A DNA stretch of 64,000 nt, taken from Hungatella sp. (GTDB lineage: Bacteria > Bacillota > Clostridia > Lachnospirales > Lachnospiraceae). Positions 17,770-26,872 of the stretch are shown piece by piece; position 1 is the first letter of the stretch; each line of letters starts with the position of its first letter. The translations under genes were made by a program, and so were the position numbers. Under the pieces are notes generated by a model, which saw nothing but the letters and a program-made list of their open reading frames with translations, did no database searches and was not told the DNA's origin. The stretch spans positions 48,813 through 112,812 of the forward strand of contig WASS01000021.1 in the NCBI GenBank assembly GCA_009712635.1. Direction: 5' to 3'.

Positions 17770-19493
17770 GCCAAAAGCCCCCCTTTCTGCTGGGATTCAA
17801 AGATATCCCGATATATTTCATTACGGTTTAAAAGCTCATCATGGGTACCGACTGCATTCACCTTACCGTCATCTAAGATAATAATCTGGTCTCCATGGGA
17901 AACGGAAGAAATTCTCTGGCTGATTATAATCTTGGTCATATCAGGGAGTGCATCCTTTAAGCCGTCGTTGATCTTTTGCTCTGTAGCTGTATCAAGCGCA
18001 CTGGTAGAGTCATCCAGTATGAGAATTCTGGGCCTTTTTATGATTGCCCTCGCTATGCACAGCCTCTGCTTCTGTCCGCCCGAAAGATTCACACCGCCCT
18101 GTCCGAGGACTGTATCAAGCCCCGCATCCAGACGGTCAATGAATTCGTCCACGCAGGCAATCCGGCATGCTTCTTTGATCTCTTCGTCGGAAGCATTCTC
18201 CTTTCCCCAGCAGAGGTTTTCTTTCACTGTTCCTGAAAACAACGTGTTTTTCTGTAAAACCATACCAATGGCTTCTCTTAAATGATCCTGGGTATACTTG
18301 TAAATTGGCTGCCCATCTATTAGAATTTCTCCGGAGTTTATCTCATACAACCGCTGGATCAGCTGAACCAGCGTGCTTTTAGCAGCACCGGTCTGCCCGA
18401 TAATTCCTACAGTCTGGCCTGGTAAGATCTGAAAGGATATATCAGAAAGCACATATTCTTTTGCAGTCTCCCTATATTTGAAATATACATGATCAAACTG
18501 TATGCCTCCCCTGGTAATCTCAATGTCAGTTGCACGATCATCACGGATTTCAGGCTCTTCTACAAGAACTTCCGAAATTCTTCTCCAGGAAGTTAAGGAT
18601 CTGGTAAACAAAAGGAATACATTGGAAAACATCATTAGAGAATTCAGCACCTGAAGCACATAGCTTAAAAAGCTGGTGAGGGCACCCACCTTCATATGTT
18701 CTCCAATTACAAGATTCCCCCCAAACCAGAGGATGCTTAAAATGGTTCCGTACATAACAAACTGCATGGCAGGCATGTTGAGAGCTGCCAGTGAGAAGGA
18801 GCGTTCGGAGGTGTTCTTTAGATATGTATTGACCTCTCCGAATTTTTCTGTCTCATACTCTCCCCGCACATATGCCTTTACCACTCGAATTGCTCTTAAG
18901 TTCTCCTGTATGGCACGGTTTACTAAATCCATGGCGCCCTGCATTTTCCCATAAAGGGGTCTTACATTCTTAATAATAAAAAATAGGATTACCGCGAGCA
19001 GGGGCGCAGCAATAAAAAATACCATCGCCAGGCGGGCATTCAGCCGGAAGGATACCACCAAAGCGGTCAGCATCATCACTGGGGAACGAAATCCGGGACG
19101 CATCCCATTGGTTATGGAATTCTGAATGGTGGTAACGTCACTGGTGAGTCTTGTTACCAGGGAAGATGTGCTGAATCGGTCCGTATTGGCAAAGGAATAG
19201 GTCTGCATCTTTTGAAATTCTGCTTTGCGGATCTCCGCACCGATTCCATTTCCACAGATTGCTGTAAAACGTGCGCAGGCATGCCCCAGTAAAAGAGCAA
19301 CTGCTGCAAAGGCAATCATCTGTCCTCCCTTCATTAAAATATAACTTTTGTTGCCGTTTGCAACTCCCACATCAATAATATCTGCCATAATCATTGGTAT
19401 GATCAGTTCAAATACGGTCTCGGCTTCGATGCAGATAATTGCAAGAATCAATTCTTTTTTGTACTTCCTTGCATAATGCAGCAGATTATTCAT
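17766..19493 (-). CDS. ABC exporter partner subunit with a degenerate ATPase site
   Basis: Half-transporter of 575 residues, first gene of the exporter operon. Six membrane helices precede an ATPase domain with the normal signature LSGGQKQR. Its Walker A reads GQTGAAKST (Ala for the usual Gly). Its Walker B ends in DD instead of DE (LILDDSTSALD). The switch His is replaced by Gln (ISQRISSV). These are typical changes for the non-hydrolysing site of a heterodimer. The substrate is unknown; drug, lipid or peptide are possible. Confidence 0.93.
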   Translation of the reverse strand: MNNLLHYARKYKKELILAIICIEAETVFELIIPMIMADIIDVGVANGNKSYILMKGGQMIAFAAVALLLGHACARFTAICGNGIGAEIRKAEFQKMQTYSFANTDRFSTSSLVTRLTSDVTTIQNSITNGMRPGFRSPVMMLTALVVSFRLNARLAMVFFIAAPLLAVILFFIIKNVRPLYGKMQGAMDLVNRAIQENLRAIRVVKAYVRGEYETEKFGEVNTYLKNTSERSFSLAALNMPAMQFVMYGTILSILWFGGNLVIGEHMKVGALTSFLSYVLQVLNSLMMFSNVFLLFTRSLTSWRRISEVLVEEPEIRDDRATDIEITRGGIQFDHVYFKYRETAKEYVLSDISFQILPGQTVGIIGQTGAAKSTLVQLIQRLYEINSGEILIDGQPIYKYTQDHLREAIGMVLQKNTLFSGTVKENLCWGKENASDEEIKEACRIACVDEFIDRLDAGLDTVLGQGGVNLSGGQKQRLCIARAIIKRPRILILDDSTSALDTATEQKINDGLKDALPDMTKIIISQRISSVSHGDQIIILDDGKVNAVGTHDELLNRNEIYRDIFESQQKGGLLA

Positions 19494-19508
19494 TTTTTCT
19501 TCTCCACA

Positions 19509-19551
19509 TTGATTATTACAATAATTGTATTTGCAACTATTGACTATACAA
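19509..19551 (-). promoter_or_regulatory. Three TTG-N6/7-CAA boxes, probable MarR operators
   Basis: Plus-strand boxes: TTGACTATACAA (19540-19551), TTGTATTTGCAA (19525-19536, 15 nt away) and TTGATTATTACAA (19509-19521). They occupy the start of the transcript just below the -10, where a bound repressor would block RNA polymerase. Confidence 0.6.
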
Positions 19552-19553
19552 CT

Positions 19554-19581
19554 ATTATATTCTCTTCTATGGGAATGTCAA
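19554..19581 (-). promoter_or_regulatory. Promoter of the ABC exporter-marR operon
   Basis: TTGACA (19581-19576), 16 nt spacer, TATAAT (19559-19554): a near-consensus sigma-A promoter, so repression is needed to keep it off. Confidence 0.8.
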
Positions 19582-19606
19582 TGAAATCTCCTTCATTTTC
19601 AAAAAA

Positions 19607-19648
19607 ATCAGGCCCGGAGCCCCGTAACAGGGAACTCCAAAGCCTGAT
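19607..19648 (-). terminator. Terminator of the decarboxylase operon
   Basis: ATCAGGC and GCCTGAT, with inner GGAG/CTCC and CCC/GGG pairings, followed by a run of seven T on the minus strand. Confidence 0.9.
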
Positions 19649-19663
19649 ATTAAATCTGGTTTA

Positions 19664-21076
19664 TTAAACCGGATAAGTCTTATTCTGTTTGTCAGCCAGA
19701 GTGGAATCCACTCCTGTCTGCTGCGCTGCACGGTATTCAAAGAATTCCTTTGCAACATTTGGGAACAGGGCATAAGAAAGAACATCCTCGTCCTGCTGTT
19801 TCCACTGTGCACATTCTTTCTCAAACTGAGGAAGCTGCGGTGCAATTAAGTCAGCCGGACGGCAGGTAATCGGTGTTTCATCACCAATGATCTTTTTCTG
19901 TACTTCCGGGTTAAAGGGTTTTACGGTCTGTCCGAATTCACCCATAAGAATCTTCTTGGTCTCCTTGGTTACCATCTTGTAACGCTCACCGCTGATAACG
20001 TTTAAAACGGCCTGAGTTCCCACAATCTGGGAAGACGGAGTAACCAGAGGCGGCTCACCAAAGTCAGCTCTTACTCTTGGAACCTCTTCTAATACCTGTA
20101 AATACTTGTCTTCCTGTCCTGCTTCCTTTAACTGGCTTACTAGGTTGGAAAGCATACCGCCTGGTACCTGATACTGAAGTGTCTTAATATCCACACCAAG
20201 CACTTTAGGATTTAACCGGCCGCTCTTTAATGCCTCATCCCTGATGGGCTGGAAATAAGCTGCAATTTCAGCCAGCAGATTCTGATCATATCCTGTGTCA
20301 TATGGTGTTCCGCGGAAGGTTTCAACCATAACCTCAGTGGCTGGCTGACTGGTGCCTAAAGCCAGAGGTGACATTGCTGTATCAATAATATCACAGCCCG
20401 CTTCTATTGCCTTTAAATAGGTCATGGAAGCAACTCCAGAAGTATAATGGGTATGAAGGTCAATTGGAAGTTTGGTAGACTCCTTTAATGCACGAACCAG
20501 CTCATCTGCATTATACGGTGTTAAAAGTCCTGCCATATCCTTAATACAGATAGAATCTGCTCCCATATCCTCAATTCTCTTTGCAATGTCTTTCCAGTAA
20601 TCCAGAGTATAGGAATCACCCAGTGTATAGCTTAATGCAACCTGTGCATGACCCTTTTCTTTGTTACAGGCTGAAACTGCAGTCTGTAAGTTGCGCATAT
20701 CATTGAGACAGTCAAAAATACGGATAATATCAATACCGTTTGATATGGATTTCTGAACAAAATATTCTACCACGTCATCTGCATAATGATTGTAACCCAG
20801 AATATTCTGACCACGGAATAGCATCTGCAGTTTCGTATTCTTAAATCCGTCTCTTAATTTTCTCAGTCTCATCCAGGGATCTTCTTTTAAGAAGCGCAGG
20901 CATGAATCAAAGGTAGCACCGCCCCAGCATTCAACTGCATAATAACCAACCTGGTCCATCTTCCCAACAATGGGAAGCATCTGCTCAGTTGTCATTCTTG
21001 TAGCAAGCAAAGACTGATGAGCGTCACGAAGAACTGTCTCTACAATCTTAACCGGCTTTTTTTCTATATCTGCCAT
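19664..21076 (-). CDS. oadA: Pyruvate/oxaloacetate carboxyltransferase (OadA, 5S-type, without biotin domain)
   Basis: TIM-barrel carboxyltransferase of 470 residues that moves CO2 between oxaloacetate/pyruvate and biotin. N-terminal ETVLRDAHQSLLATRMT carries the metal-binding Asp. The carboxylated Lys is in CIKDMAGLL and the metal His pair in LHTHYTSG. The PYC_OADA region follows. The fused OadA form is about 590 residues with a C-terminal biotin domain; here that domain is absent, and the carrier is the separate gene at 22348-22731. It is the last gene of the operon, 66 nt after the membrane pump gene. Confidence 0.93.
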   Translation of the reverse strand: MADIEKKPVKIVETVLRDAHQSLLATRMTTEQMLPIVGKMDQVGYYAVECWGGATFDSCLRFLKEDPWMRLRKLRDGFKNTKLQMLFRGQNILGYNHYADDVVEYFVQKSISNGIDIIRIFDCLNDMRNLQTAVSACNKEKGHAQVALSYTLGDSYTLDYWKDIAKRIEDMGADSICIKDMAGLLTPYNADELVRALKESTKLPIDLHTHYTSGVASMTYLKAIEAGCDIIDTAMSPLALGTSQPATEVMVETFRGTPYDTGYDQNLLAEIAAYFQPIRDEALKSGRLNPKVLGVDIKTLQYQVPGGMLSNLVSQLKEAGQEDKYLQVLEEVPRVRADFGEPPLVTPSSQIVGTQAVLNVISGERYKMVTKETKKILMGEFGQTVKPFNPEVQKKIIGDETPITCRPADLIAPQLPQFEKECAQWKQQDEDVLSYALFPNVAKEFFEYRAAQQTGVDSTLADKQNKTYPV

Positions 21077-21142
21077 TTTCTTACCTCCTGGTTATTGTTC
21101 ATTTACTTTGCTTATTGGGTATCGTAATGATATCCGTTCCAA

Positions 21143-22291
21143 TTATTTCACTCCGAAAATAGCCATGAATGTACCGGCTGCAACTGCAGTACCGATAACA
21201 CCGGCTACGTTTGGTCCCATGGCATGCATCAGCAGGAAGTTAGTCGGATCAGCCTCAGATCCCACCTTCTGGGACACACGGGCCGACATGGGAACTGCGG
21301 ATACACCGGCAGAACCAATCAAAGGATTGACCTTACCTCCAGAAACCTTGCACATAAGCTTACCAAACAGTACACCGGCAGCTGTTCCAAAGGCAAATGC
21401 AACCAGTCCCAGAACAACGATTTTAAGTGTATTGGAATTTAAGAATGCTTCCGCACTTGTGGTCGCTCCAACCGATGTACCAAGAAGAATAACCACGATA
21501 TACATCAGTGCATTGGCGGCCGTTTCCGTTAACTGTTTTACGACTCCGGATTCTTTAAATAAGTTACCAAGCATCAGCATACCGATCAAAGGAGCAGTGG
21601 TCGGCAGAATCATACATACAACGGTAGTTACGATGATTGGAAACAGAATTCTTTCCAGTTTGGATACCGGCCGAAGCTGTTCCATCTTAATTTTACGTTC
21701 CTCTTCTGTTGTCAGAAGCTTCATAATCGGCGGCTGGATAATCGGTACCAGCGCCATATAAGAATAAGCTGCAACTGCAATGGGTCCCATCAGGGAAGTC
21801 ATTCCCAGTTTGCTCGCCAGGAATATAGAGGTAGGGCCATCTGCTCCTCCGATAATAGAGATCGCCGCTGCTGCCTTATCACTGAATCCCATAAAAATTG
21901 CCAGAAAATAAGCAGTATAAATACCAAACTGGGCAGCTGCCCCTAACAAAAAGCTCTTAGGGTTTGCAATCAGGGGGCCAAAGTCTGTCATAGCCCCTAC
22001 ACCCATGAAAATAAGGGGAGGAAGAATCCCCCATTCATCCATTTTAAAGAAATATTGCAGCAGTCCGCCGCCGGAACCATCCGCTCCAACCTCTTTCATA
22101 ATATCCGGATAGATATTTACCAACAGCATACCAAAGGAAATCGGCACCAGAAGCAGGGGTTCAAATCCTTTTTGAATCGCCAGATATAAAAACAGAAAAG
22201 CGACCAGGATCATAAGCATATTACCTGCAGTCAGGTTAAAGAATGCGGTCTGCTGAAGAAGATTGGTGAATGTATTACTTATATACTCCAT
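21143..22291 (-). CDS. Sodium-translocating decarboxylase beta subunit
   Basis: Integral membrane protein of 382 residues of the OadB/MmdB/GcdB family. It decarboxylates carboxybiotin and uses the energy to export sodium ions. Characteristic stretches are [13 protein letters not shown] with the sodium-site Asp, and [18 protein letters not shown] near the C-terminus. Some nine hydrophobic segments are visible. GGAGG-like bases precede the ATG. It is shared by whichever carboxyltransferase loads the biotin carrier. Confidence 0.94.
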   Translation of the reverse strand: MEYISNTFTNLLQQTAFFNLTAGNMLMILVAFLFLYLAIQKGFEPLLLVPISFGMLLVNIYPDIMKEVGADGSGGGLLQYFFKMDEWGILPPLIFMGVGAMTDFGPLIANPKSFLLGAAAQFGIYTAYFLAIFMGFSDKAAAAISIIGGADGPTSIFLASKLGMTSLMGPIAVAAYSYMALVPIIQPPIMKLLTTEEERKIKMEQLRPVSKLERILFPIIVTTVVCMILPTTAPLIGMLMLGNLFKESGVVKQLTETAANALMYIVVILLGTSVGATTSAEAFLNSNTLKIVVLGLVAFAFGTAAGVLFGKLMCKVSGGKVNPLIGSAGVSAVPMSARVSQKVGSEADPTNFLLMHAMGPNVAGVIGTAVAAGTFMAIFGVK

Positions 22292-22347
22292 GTTAATCCC
22301 TCCATAAGGAATCCGCGCTATTTATAGTGATAGCGGATCTTTCCGTA

Positions 22348-22731
22348 CTAGTTTAATGTAGCCAGTGTTGCGCCTGCTTCTACGGAATCACCCACTGCTA
22401 CCTGAATACCGGCAACTGTTCCATCGGAAGGTGCTACGATTTCGTTTTCCATCTTCATGGCTTCCAGAATAACCAGGACTTCGCCCCGTTTTACAGCCTG
22501 TCCAGGTGTAACCTTGACGCCAAGAATCTTACCAGGCATAGGTGCAGTTACCTTTACAGAACCTTCTGTTCCTTTTGGTGCTTCTTTCTTTGGTGCGGGA
22601 GCCGGAGCTGGTGCTGGTGCTGCAGGTTTAACGGCTGCAGGTGCTGCGGCCGGAGCTGCTGCTGTACCTGTTGTTTCTTCTACGGTTACATCGTAAACAT
22701 TACCATTCACTGTAATTTTATAATTTTTCAT
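22348..22731 (-). CDS. Biotin carboxyl carrier protein of the decarboxylase
   Basis: Biotin carrier of 127 residues. A short N-terminal domain (MKNYKITVNGNVYDV) is followed by an Ala/Pro-rich flexible linker and a biotinyl domain with the biotinylation site EAMKMEN (the middle Lys). The start at 22731 has AGGAGG 9 nt upstream; the longer open frame to 22836 overlaps the oadG-like gene and is not homologous. It probably serves both carboxyltransferases of the operon, like the 1.3S subunit of transcarboxylase. Confidence 0.94.
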   Translation of the reverse strand: MKNYKITVNGNVYDVTVEETTGTAAAPAAAPAAVKPAAPAPAPAPAPKKEAPKGTEGSVKVTAPMPGKILGVKVTPGQAVKRGEVLVILEAMKMENEIVAPSDGTVAGIQVAVGDSVEAGATLATLN

Positions 22732-22750
22732 GATGACAATCCTCCTGATT

Positions 22751-23533
22751 TTATGCTTTTTTCCAATTACCGGCTGCTGCACGTTTAATGGAACGGACAA
22801 CCAGACCGCTAGGTGAAACTCCTTCAGATGCTGCAATTGCTGCTGTTATTACAGCTGCCAGTTCCAGATCATCTGCTAACTCCTCTTCCTCTTTAATCGT
22901 CTCTATTACCACTGGTTCTGGTCTGGCCTCCACTTTTTCCTCAGAGACCTTTCCCTTATTGAGCATTTTTTCTTCAAATATACTGATATAACGGAATGCT
23001 CCAATCAGCATACTGATGAAAATTAACACAACGAACACGGTACCCATACCCATCAGTGTATTAAAGCCGGCTTTTTCCATCTTCTCACTTATTGTATATT
23101 CAGGGACAAAAGCCACACCGGTTATCTTGGAAAGCTTGTGGTCAAAGGTTACAGTAAATTCCATATTCCTCTTTTCAAATACGGTACTGACTGTAGCACT
23201 GTATCCACTCTTGCTTTCTTCTAATTTTAAAGAATCCGAAGCTGATACAAAGCCGCCTAAATCACCCTTAATATTCTTCCAGGAATCAATACCTTCTGCA
23301 AGCGCAGCAACCTCATCCTGTTTAGCCAGGCTCTTTTTCATCTGCTCGCTGTCTTTATCCTCGAGACCGGTGTACAGCTCCAGATACGAGGCGACGGGAA
23401 TTTGCTCAAGCTGCGCTTTCATATCCGCATCAATGCCTTCGGCCTTTGTACCGGCAGCACTGCATGCAGATAATGAAAAGAGGCAGACTGCCATAGTAAG
23501 ACCCACTACTGCTCGTTTCAAATTTAATTTCAT
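22751..23533 (-). CDS. OadG/MmdD-like small subunit fused to an N-terminal lipoprotein domain
   Basis: Predicted lipoprotein and membrane protein, 260 residues. The signal peptide ends with the lipobox LSAC. An extracytoplasmic alpha/beta domain covers about 30-155. One transmembrane helix is at about 165-185 (MGTVFVVLIFISMLIGAF). The cytoplasmic tail ends with the OadG-type pattern AAVITAAIAAS and VVRSIKRA. Ordinary OadG/MmdD subunits are only about 80-120 residues with the helix at the N-terminus, so the first 155 residues are an addition. It probably anchors and assembles the decarboxylase at the membrane. Confidence 0.8.
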   Translation of the reverse strand: MKLNLKRAVVGLTMAVCLFSLSACSAAGTKAEGIDADMKAQLEQIPVASYLELYTGLEDKDSEQMKKSLAKQDEVAALAEGIDSWKNIKGDLGGFVSASDSLKLEESKSGYSATVSTVFEKRNMEFTVTFDHKLSKITGVAFVPEYTISEKMEKAGFNTLMGMGTVFVVLIFISMLIGAFRYISIFEEKMLNKGKVSEEKVEARPEPVVIETIKEEEELADDLELAAVITAAIAASEGVSPSGLVVRSIKRAAAGNWKKA

Positions 23534-23550
23534 ATGCCTGTCACCTCATT

Positions 23551-25005
23551 CTATATCGTGCCATGTTTTTTCGCCGGACGATCCTCTCTCTTAGTGAATA
23601 ACATCTCAAATGCAGCGATTACTCTGGCTCTGGTTTCACTGGCATCGATAATGTCATCAACATATCCTCTTTTTGCTGCAGAAAGCGCGCTGGACTGAAG
23701 GACACGGTAGCTTTCCGCCTTTTCTTCCATCACTGCCTTTCCATCATCTCCCTTTGCAATCTCATCTGCATACATGATCTTTGCTGCCTGAACGGGGTCC
23801 ATCATACCTATGGCTGCCTCCGGCCATGCATATACAATATCAGCACCAATGGATTTGCTGTTCATGGTCAGATAAGCGCTTCCCAGTGCCTGACCAACTA
23901 CAACGGTTACTTTTGGAACTGTTGCATTGGCAAATGCATAAGTCAGCTTTGCAGCTGCTTTCGCAATGGTTTTTTCAGATCCGGTTGTGCTCTCATAGCC
24001 GGTTACGTTCACCAGGGTGAGAAGCGGGATATCAAACGCATCACAGAAACCAACAAACTCTGCAGCCTTCTCACAGCCTTGTCCCGTTAATTTTGCTTCA
24101 CAGGACATGGTCTTTAATCCACTCTCGTCATAGGATTCTGTTCGATTGGCAACGCAGCCCACAGTAATTCCGTTTAAACGGATAAAGCCGGTAACCATAG
24201 AGGAGCCATATTCTTTTCCGGTCTCCATAAAGAAATGATTATCAGAAATCTGTGTGAGCGCAATTTTCGTATCACCAACATAGTTTGCTAAATCGGAGCA
24301 TACGCGGTTTAAATCATCCGTGCACTCATCGTAAGACATGTCATCCTCGCTATTGGCAGGTAAAATCGTTACAAGAGTTCTGATATGATCAAAAATCTCT
24401 TCTTCCTCTCCGATAAAATCTACCAGTCCTGCTTCCCTGCTCTGAAAACTTGCGGAAGCGGTATTTAATTTTTCTGTATAGTTATCCTGAATGGCATTGG
24501 GTGAATTAACAAACAGCTTTCCAGACTTTCCTTCCATGAAAGTAAAATCTGCCATAGCTGCAGAAACAGCCATTCCACCGCCGCAGGTACCAAAAATCGC
24601 TGTGATCTGCGGTACCACTCCTGATGCTAAAGTCTGGCTCATATAAATTTCACCAAAGCCGTTTAAGGCATCTGTTGCCTCCTGAAGTCTTAATCCGGCA
24701 CAATCGATCAGGCCGATTACCGGTGCTCCCATTTTCATTGCCATGGCATAAAGTCTTGTGATTTTTTTAGCATGCATTTCTCCTACAGCACCGCCAAAAA
24801 CACCTGAATCCTGACTGTAAACATACACAAGGCAGCCCCCAATGGTTCCATAGCCGGTAACAACACCGTCAGAAGGAGTTTCCCTTGCTGTCATGTTAAA
24901 GTCTGTATTTCTCGCTGTTACATAGCCGCCGACTTCAACAAAACTGTTTTCATCAAGCAAAGCGTGAATTCGATTACTTGCTGATGTCTGTGTTGAATTA
25001 CTCAT
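23551..25005 (-). CDS. Acyl-CoA carboxyltransferase (MmdA / 12S-type)
   Basis: Carboxyltransferase of the crotonase fold, 484 residues, family of MmdA, propionyl-CoA carboxylase beta and transcarboxylase 12S. N-half: SQDSGVFGGAVGEMHAKKI, GLIDCAGLRLQEA, FGTCGGGMAV. C-half: LLTLVNVTGYES, VVGQALGSAYL and GADIVYAWPEAAIGMM, the acyl-CoA and biotin oxyanion-hole regions. The start at 25005 (MSNSTQ) follows GGAGG by 8 nt. The likely substrate is methylmalonyl-CoA or another malonyl-type CoA ester; the sequence does not decide. First gene of the operon. Confidence 0.9.
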   Translation of the reverse strand: MSNSTQTSASNRIHALLDENSFVEVGGYVTARNTDFNMTARETPSDGVVTGYGTIGGCLVYVYSQDSGVFGGAVGEMHAKKITRLYAMAMKMGAPVIGLIDCAGLRLQEATDALNGFGEIYMSQTLASGVVPQITAIFGTCGGGMAVSAAMADFTFMEGKSGKLFVNSPNAIQDNYTEKLNTASASFQSREAGLVDFIGEEEEIFDHIRTLVTILPANSEDDMSYDECTDDLNRVCSDLANYVGDTKIALTQISDNHFFMETGKEYGSSMVTGFIRLNGITVGCVANRTESYDESGLKTMSCEAKLTGQGCEKAAEFVGFCDAFDIPLLTLVNVTGYESTTGSEKTIAKAAAKLTYAFANATVPKVTVVVGQALGSAYLTMNSKSIGADIVYAWPEAAIGMMDPVQAAKIMYADEIAKGDDGKAVMEEKAESYRVLQSSALSAAKRGYVDDIIDASETRARVIAAFEMLFTKREDRPAKKHGTI

Positions 25006-25063
25006 TTTGCAATCCTCCATTTTGTAATATTTGCATAGTCTCTGTTAAAAAAACAACGAAAGG

Positions 25064-25091
25064 ACTATATAATAACACCAATTTCTGCCAA
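25064..25091 (-). promoter_or_regulatory. Likely promoter of the decarboxylase operon
   Basis: TTGGCA (25091-25086), 16 nt spacer, TATAGT (25069-25064), minus strand. The region upstream (25092-25140) is very AT-rich, with other TTGAAA elements, so this choice is not unique. Confidence 0.5.
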
Positions 25092-25144
25092 TTATAATTG
25101 TATAATTAATTTCAACTTATTTCAAGTTCTTTTTAGTAAAAAAA

Positions 25145-25188
25145 GAGCAAAAAACTATGGATTTCTTACAATCCATTGTCTCTTGCTC
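25145..25188 (-). terminator. Terminator of the lipoprotein gene
   Basis: GAGCAA / TTGCTC and ATGGATT / AATCCAT pair in a long hairpin, followed by seven T on the minus strand. Confidence 0.85.
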
Positions 25189-25278
25189 CTAATTTTCGTT
25201 GGCATAATATCGATTCGTGTAAATTTTTCCGGCATTTTGTATAATTTTGTCGATTATTTTTGTATGTTGTATACAATG

Positions 25279-25863
25279 TTATTCTTTCATTTCCGTAATC
25301 CCAATACTGCCATCTGCTGTTTCCTGGAATACAATCCTTGATGGGCCCTCTCCCATCACGATTCCTGCTTCCGATTTCTTTAAGGTAGCTGTGTCCACCT
25401 TGGCGATTGATACCATTAAATCATCTCCAAATACCATATCCGGATTCAGCTTTAATAAATCTTCCTGCTTTTTTAATATAATTGTTTCCTGATCCCCGTT
25501 GATAAACACGCATGGATAGGCAATCAGTTCTGCCAGTTCTTCTAAATTTCTATCTGAAACTGCTTCCTGTATTTTTTCCGCAAAGGCTTCCGCCTGCTTT
25601 CCCGGTCCTTCGTAGGTCTCGTCAGCCTGCGTCTCTTCCTGATCTTTCATTGGTGAATCCGGTTCCCCATCTTCTGATGAAACCGTTCCATCTGTGCTGC
25701 TTTCCAATACGGACTTTTTCATATTACTGTCCGCAGCCTCTGATTCAGTTATCTGCCCAGTGCTTAAACCAGCGGCAGATTCACCCTTTTTCCCGCAGCC
25801 AGCTGCAAAAAATACAGCCAATGCAATGATAAAACAAACGATACCGAATCTTTTCCTGAGCAT
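25279..25863 (-). CDS. Hypothetical lipoprotein
   Basis: Unrecognised exported lipoprotein of 194 residues. The signal peptide contains VCFIIALAVFFAAGC with the lipid-anchored Cys. A disordered Ser/Glu/Asp-rich linker covers about 25-90. A small C-terminal alpha+beta domain of about 100 residues (AEKIQEAVSDRNLEELAELI, PCVFINGDQ) has the look of an NTF2-like fold, but I cannot name a family. The start at 25863 has GGGAGGA upstream. It has its own promoter and terminator, so it is probably monocistronic. Confidence 0.75.
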   Translation of the reverse strand: MLRKRFGIVCFIIALAVFFAAGCGKKGESAAGLSTGQITESEAADSNMKKSVLESSTDGTVSSEDGEPDSPMKDQEETQADETYEGPGKQAEAFAEKIQEAVSDRNLEELAELIAYPCVFINGDQETIILKKQEDLLKLNPDMVFGDDLMVSIAKVDTATLKKSEAGIVMGEGPSRIVFQETADGSIGITEMKE

Positions 25864-25906
25864 CTTTTTTTCGTTCCTCCCTGCGTCCATTTACTGCTTC
25901 GGGCAC

Positions 25907-25936
25907 AGTATAGCACCGGTAAAGATTGGAAGTCAA
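25907..25936 (-). promoter_or_regulatory. Promoter of the lipoprotein gene
   Basis: TTGACT (25936-25931), 18 nt spacer, TATACT (25912-25907), minus strand. Confidence 0.65.
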
Positions 25937-25998
25937 TAGAGTTCCCAAAACCGTAAACCTTAGTCATTTTTCCGTAAGATATTTGTCCGCATTTTTAA

Positions 25999-26844
25999 TT
26001 ATTTATATTCTTTATGAAGAGTAAAACCTCGTCCGCGCACCTCTGTAACCTGATTGATAATCATAAAGGCATTGGGATCAATTTCAAGAACCAGTTCATT
26101 GAGTTTGGGCAGCTGCCTCCCTGATATTACAGTAAGAACAGCAAAGGATGATTCCCTTAAATGTCCTCCTTCGCTGGCAAGCAGGGTTGTCCCTCTGTCC
26201 ATACGCCGCTGTATCTCCTGGCTGATCTGGTCATACTTTTTACTTATGACCTTTACCTGCATCTGATTACGGCCTGTCATAAGAACTTTATCCAGAACCA
26301 TTGTGTATAAAAGAACAAGAAGAATTCCGTAAAGAATCTGTTCCATACTGGAAAAAATCATCTGGGAAAGCAGAATCAGGCAGTCAAAAACCGACATGGT
26401 CTGAGAAATCGACAAATTCCACTTTTTATTCAGTATGAGCGGCGGGATATCCATTCCTCCTGTAGACGCTCCGGCCCGTATCACCATCCCAATGCCGGCA
26501 CCGATTAAAAGACCGGAAAATACAGTGGCAAGCATACGGTCCTGGGTTATGGCCATATTACCGGACAGTTTCTCAAATACCCCCAGAATAAAGGGATAAT
26601 AAAATGTGCTGATTAAGGTTGTCAGGGCAAACGCCTTACCCAGTACGAAAGCACCTGCAACGAACATGATGATATTAAAAACTCCTATAAAAAGAGCTAT
26701 GGGAATCCCCAGTTTTGCATGGGCTACTAAAGCGAGACCTGTCGTACCTCCTGTAATCAGTCCGTTTGGAAGAATAAACAGGGAAACAGCAAGTGCATAT
26801 ACGGTGTTTCCTGCAAGCACCGTCGCTATTTTTTTTAAATTCAT
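25999..26844 (-). CDS. YitT family membrane protein
   Basis: Integral membrane protein of 281 residues with about five helices forming two YitT_membrane (DUF161) units (ITGGTTGLALV, GASTGGMDIPPL) and a cytoplasmic DUF2179 domain at the C-terminus (FAVLTVISGRQLPKLNELV). Function of the family is unsettled; transport has been suggested. AGGAAG precedes the ATG. It lies 28 nt downstream of the phosphatase gene. A paralogue lies at 30509-31387. Confidence 0.88.
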   Translation of the reverse strand: MNLKKIATVLAGNTVYALAVSLFILPNGLITGGTTGLALVAHAKLGIPIALFIGVFNIIMFVAGAFVLGKAFALTTLISTFYYPFILGVFEKLSGNMAITQDRMLATVFSGLLIGAGIGMVIRAGASTGGMDIPPLILNKKWNLSISQTMSVFDCLILLSQMIFSSMEQILYGILLVLLYTMVLDKVLMTGRNQMQVKVISKKYDQISQEIQRRMDRGTTLLASEGGHLRESSFAVLTVISGRQLPKLNELVLEIDPNAFMIINQVTEVRGRGFTLHKEYK

Positions 26845-26872
26845 ACTTCAGTAACTTCCTTTCAACTTCTTA

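Noticed and set aside
22732..22836. Longer N-terminus for the biotin carrier
   Set aside because: It overlaps the upstream oadG-like gene, lacks homology, and the ATG at 22731 has a perfect AGGAGG.
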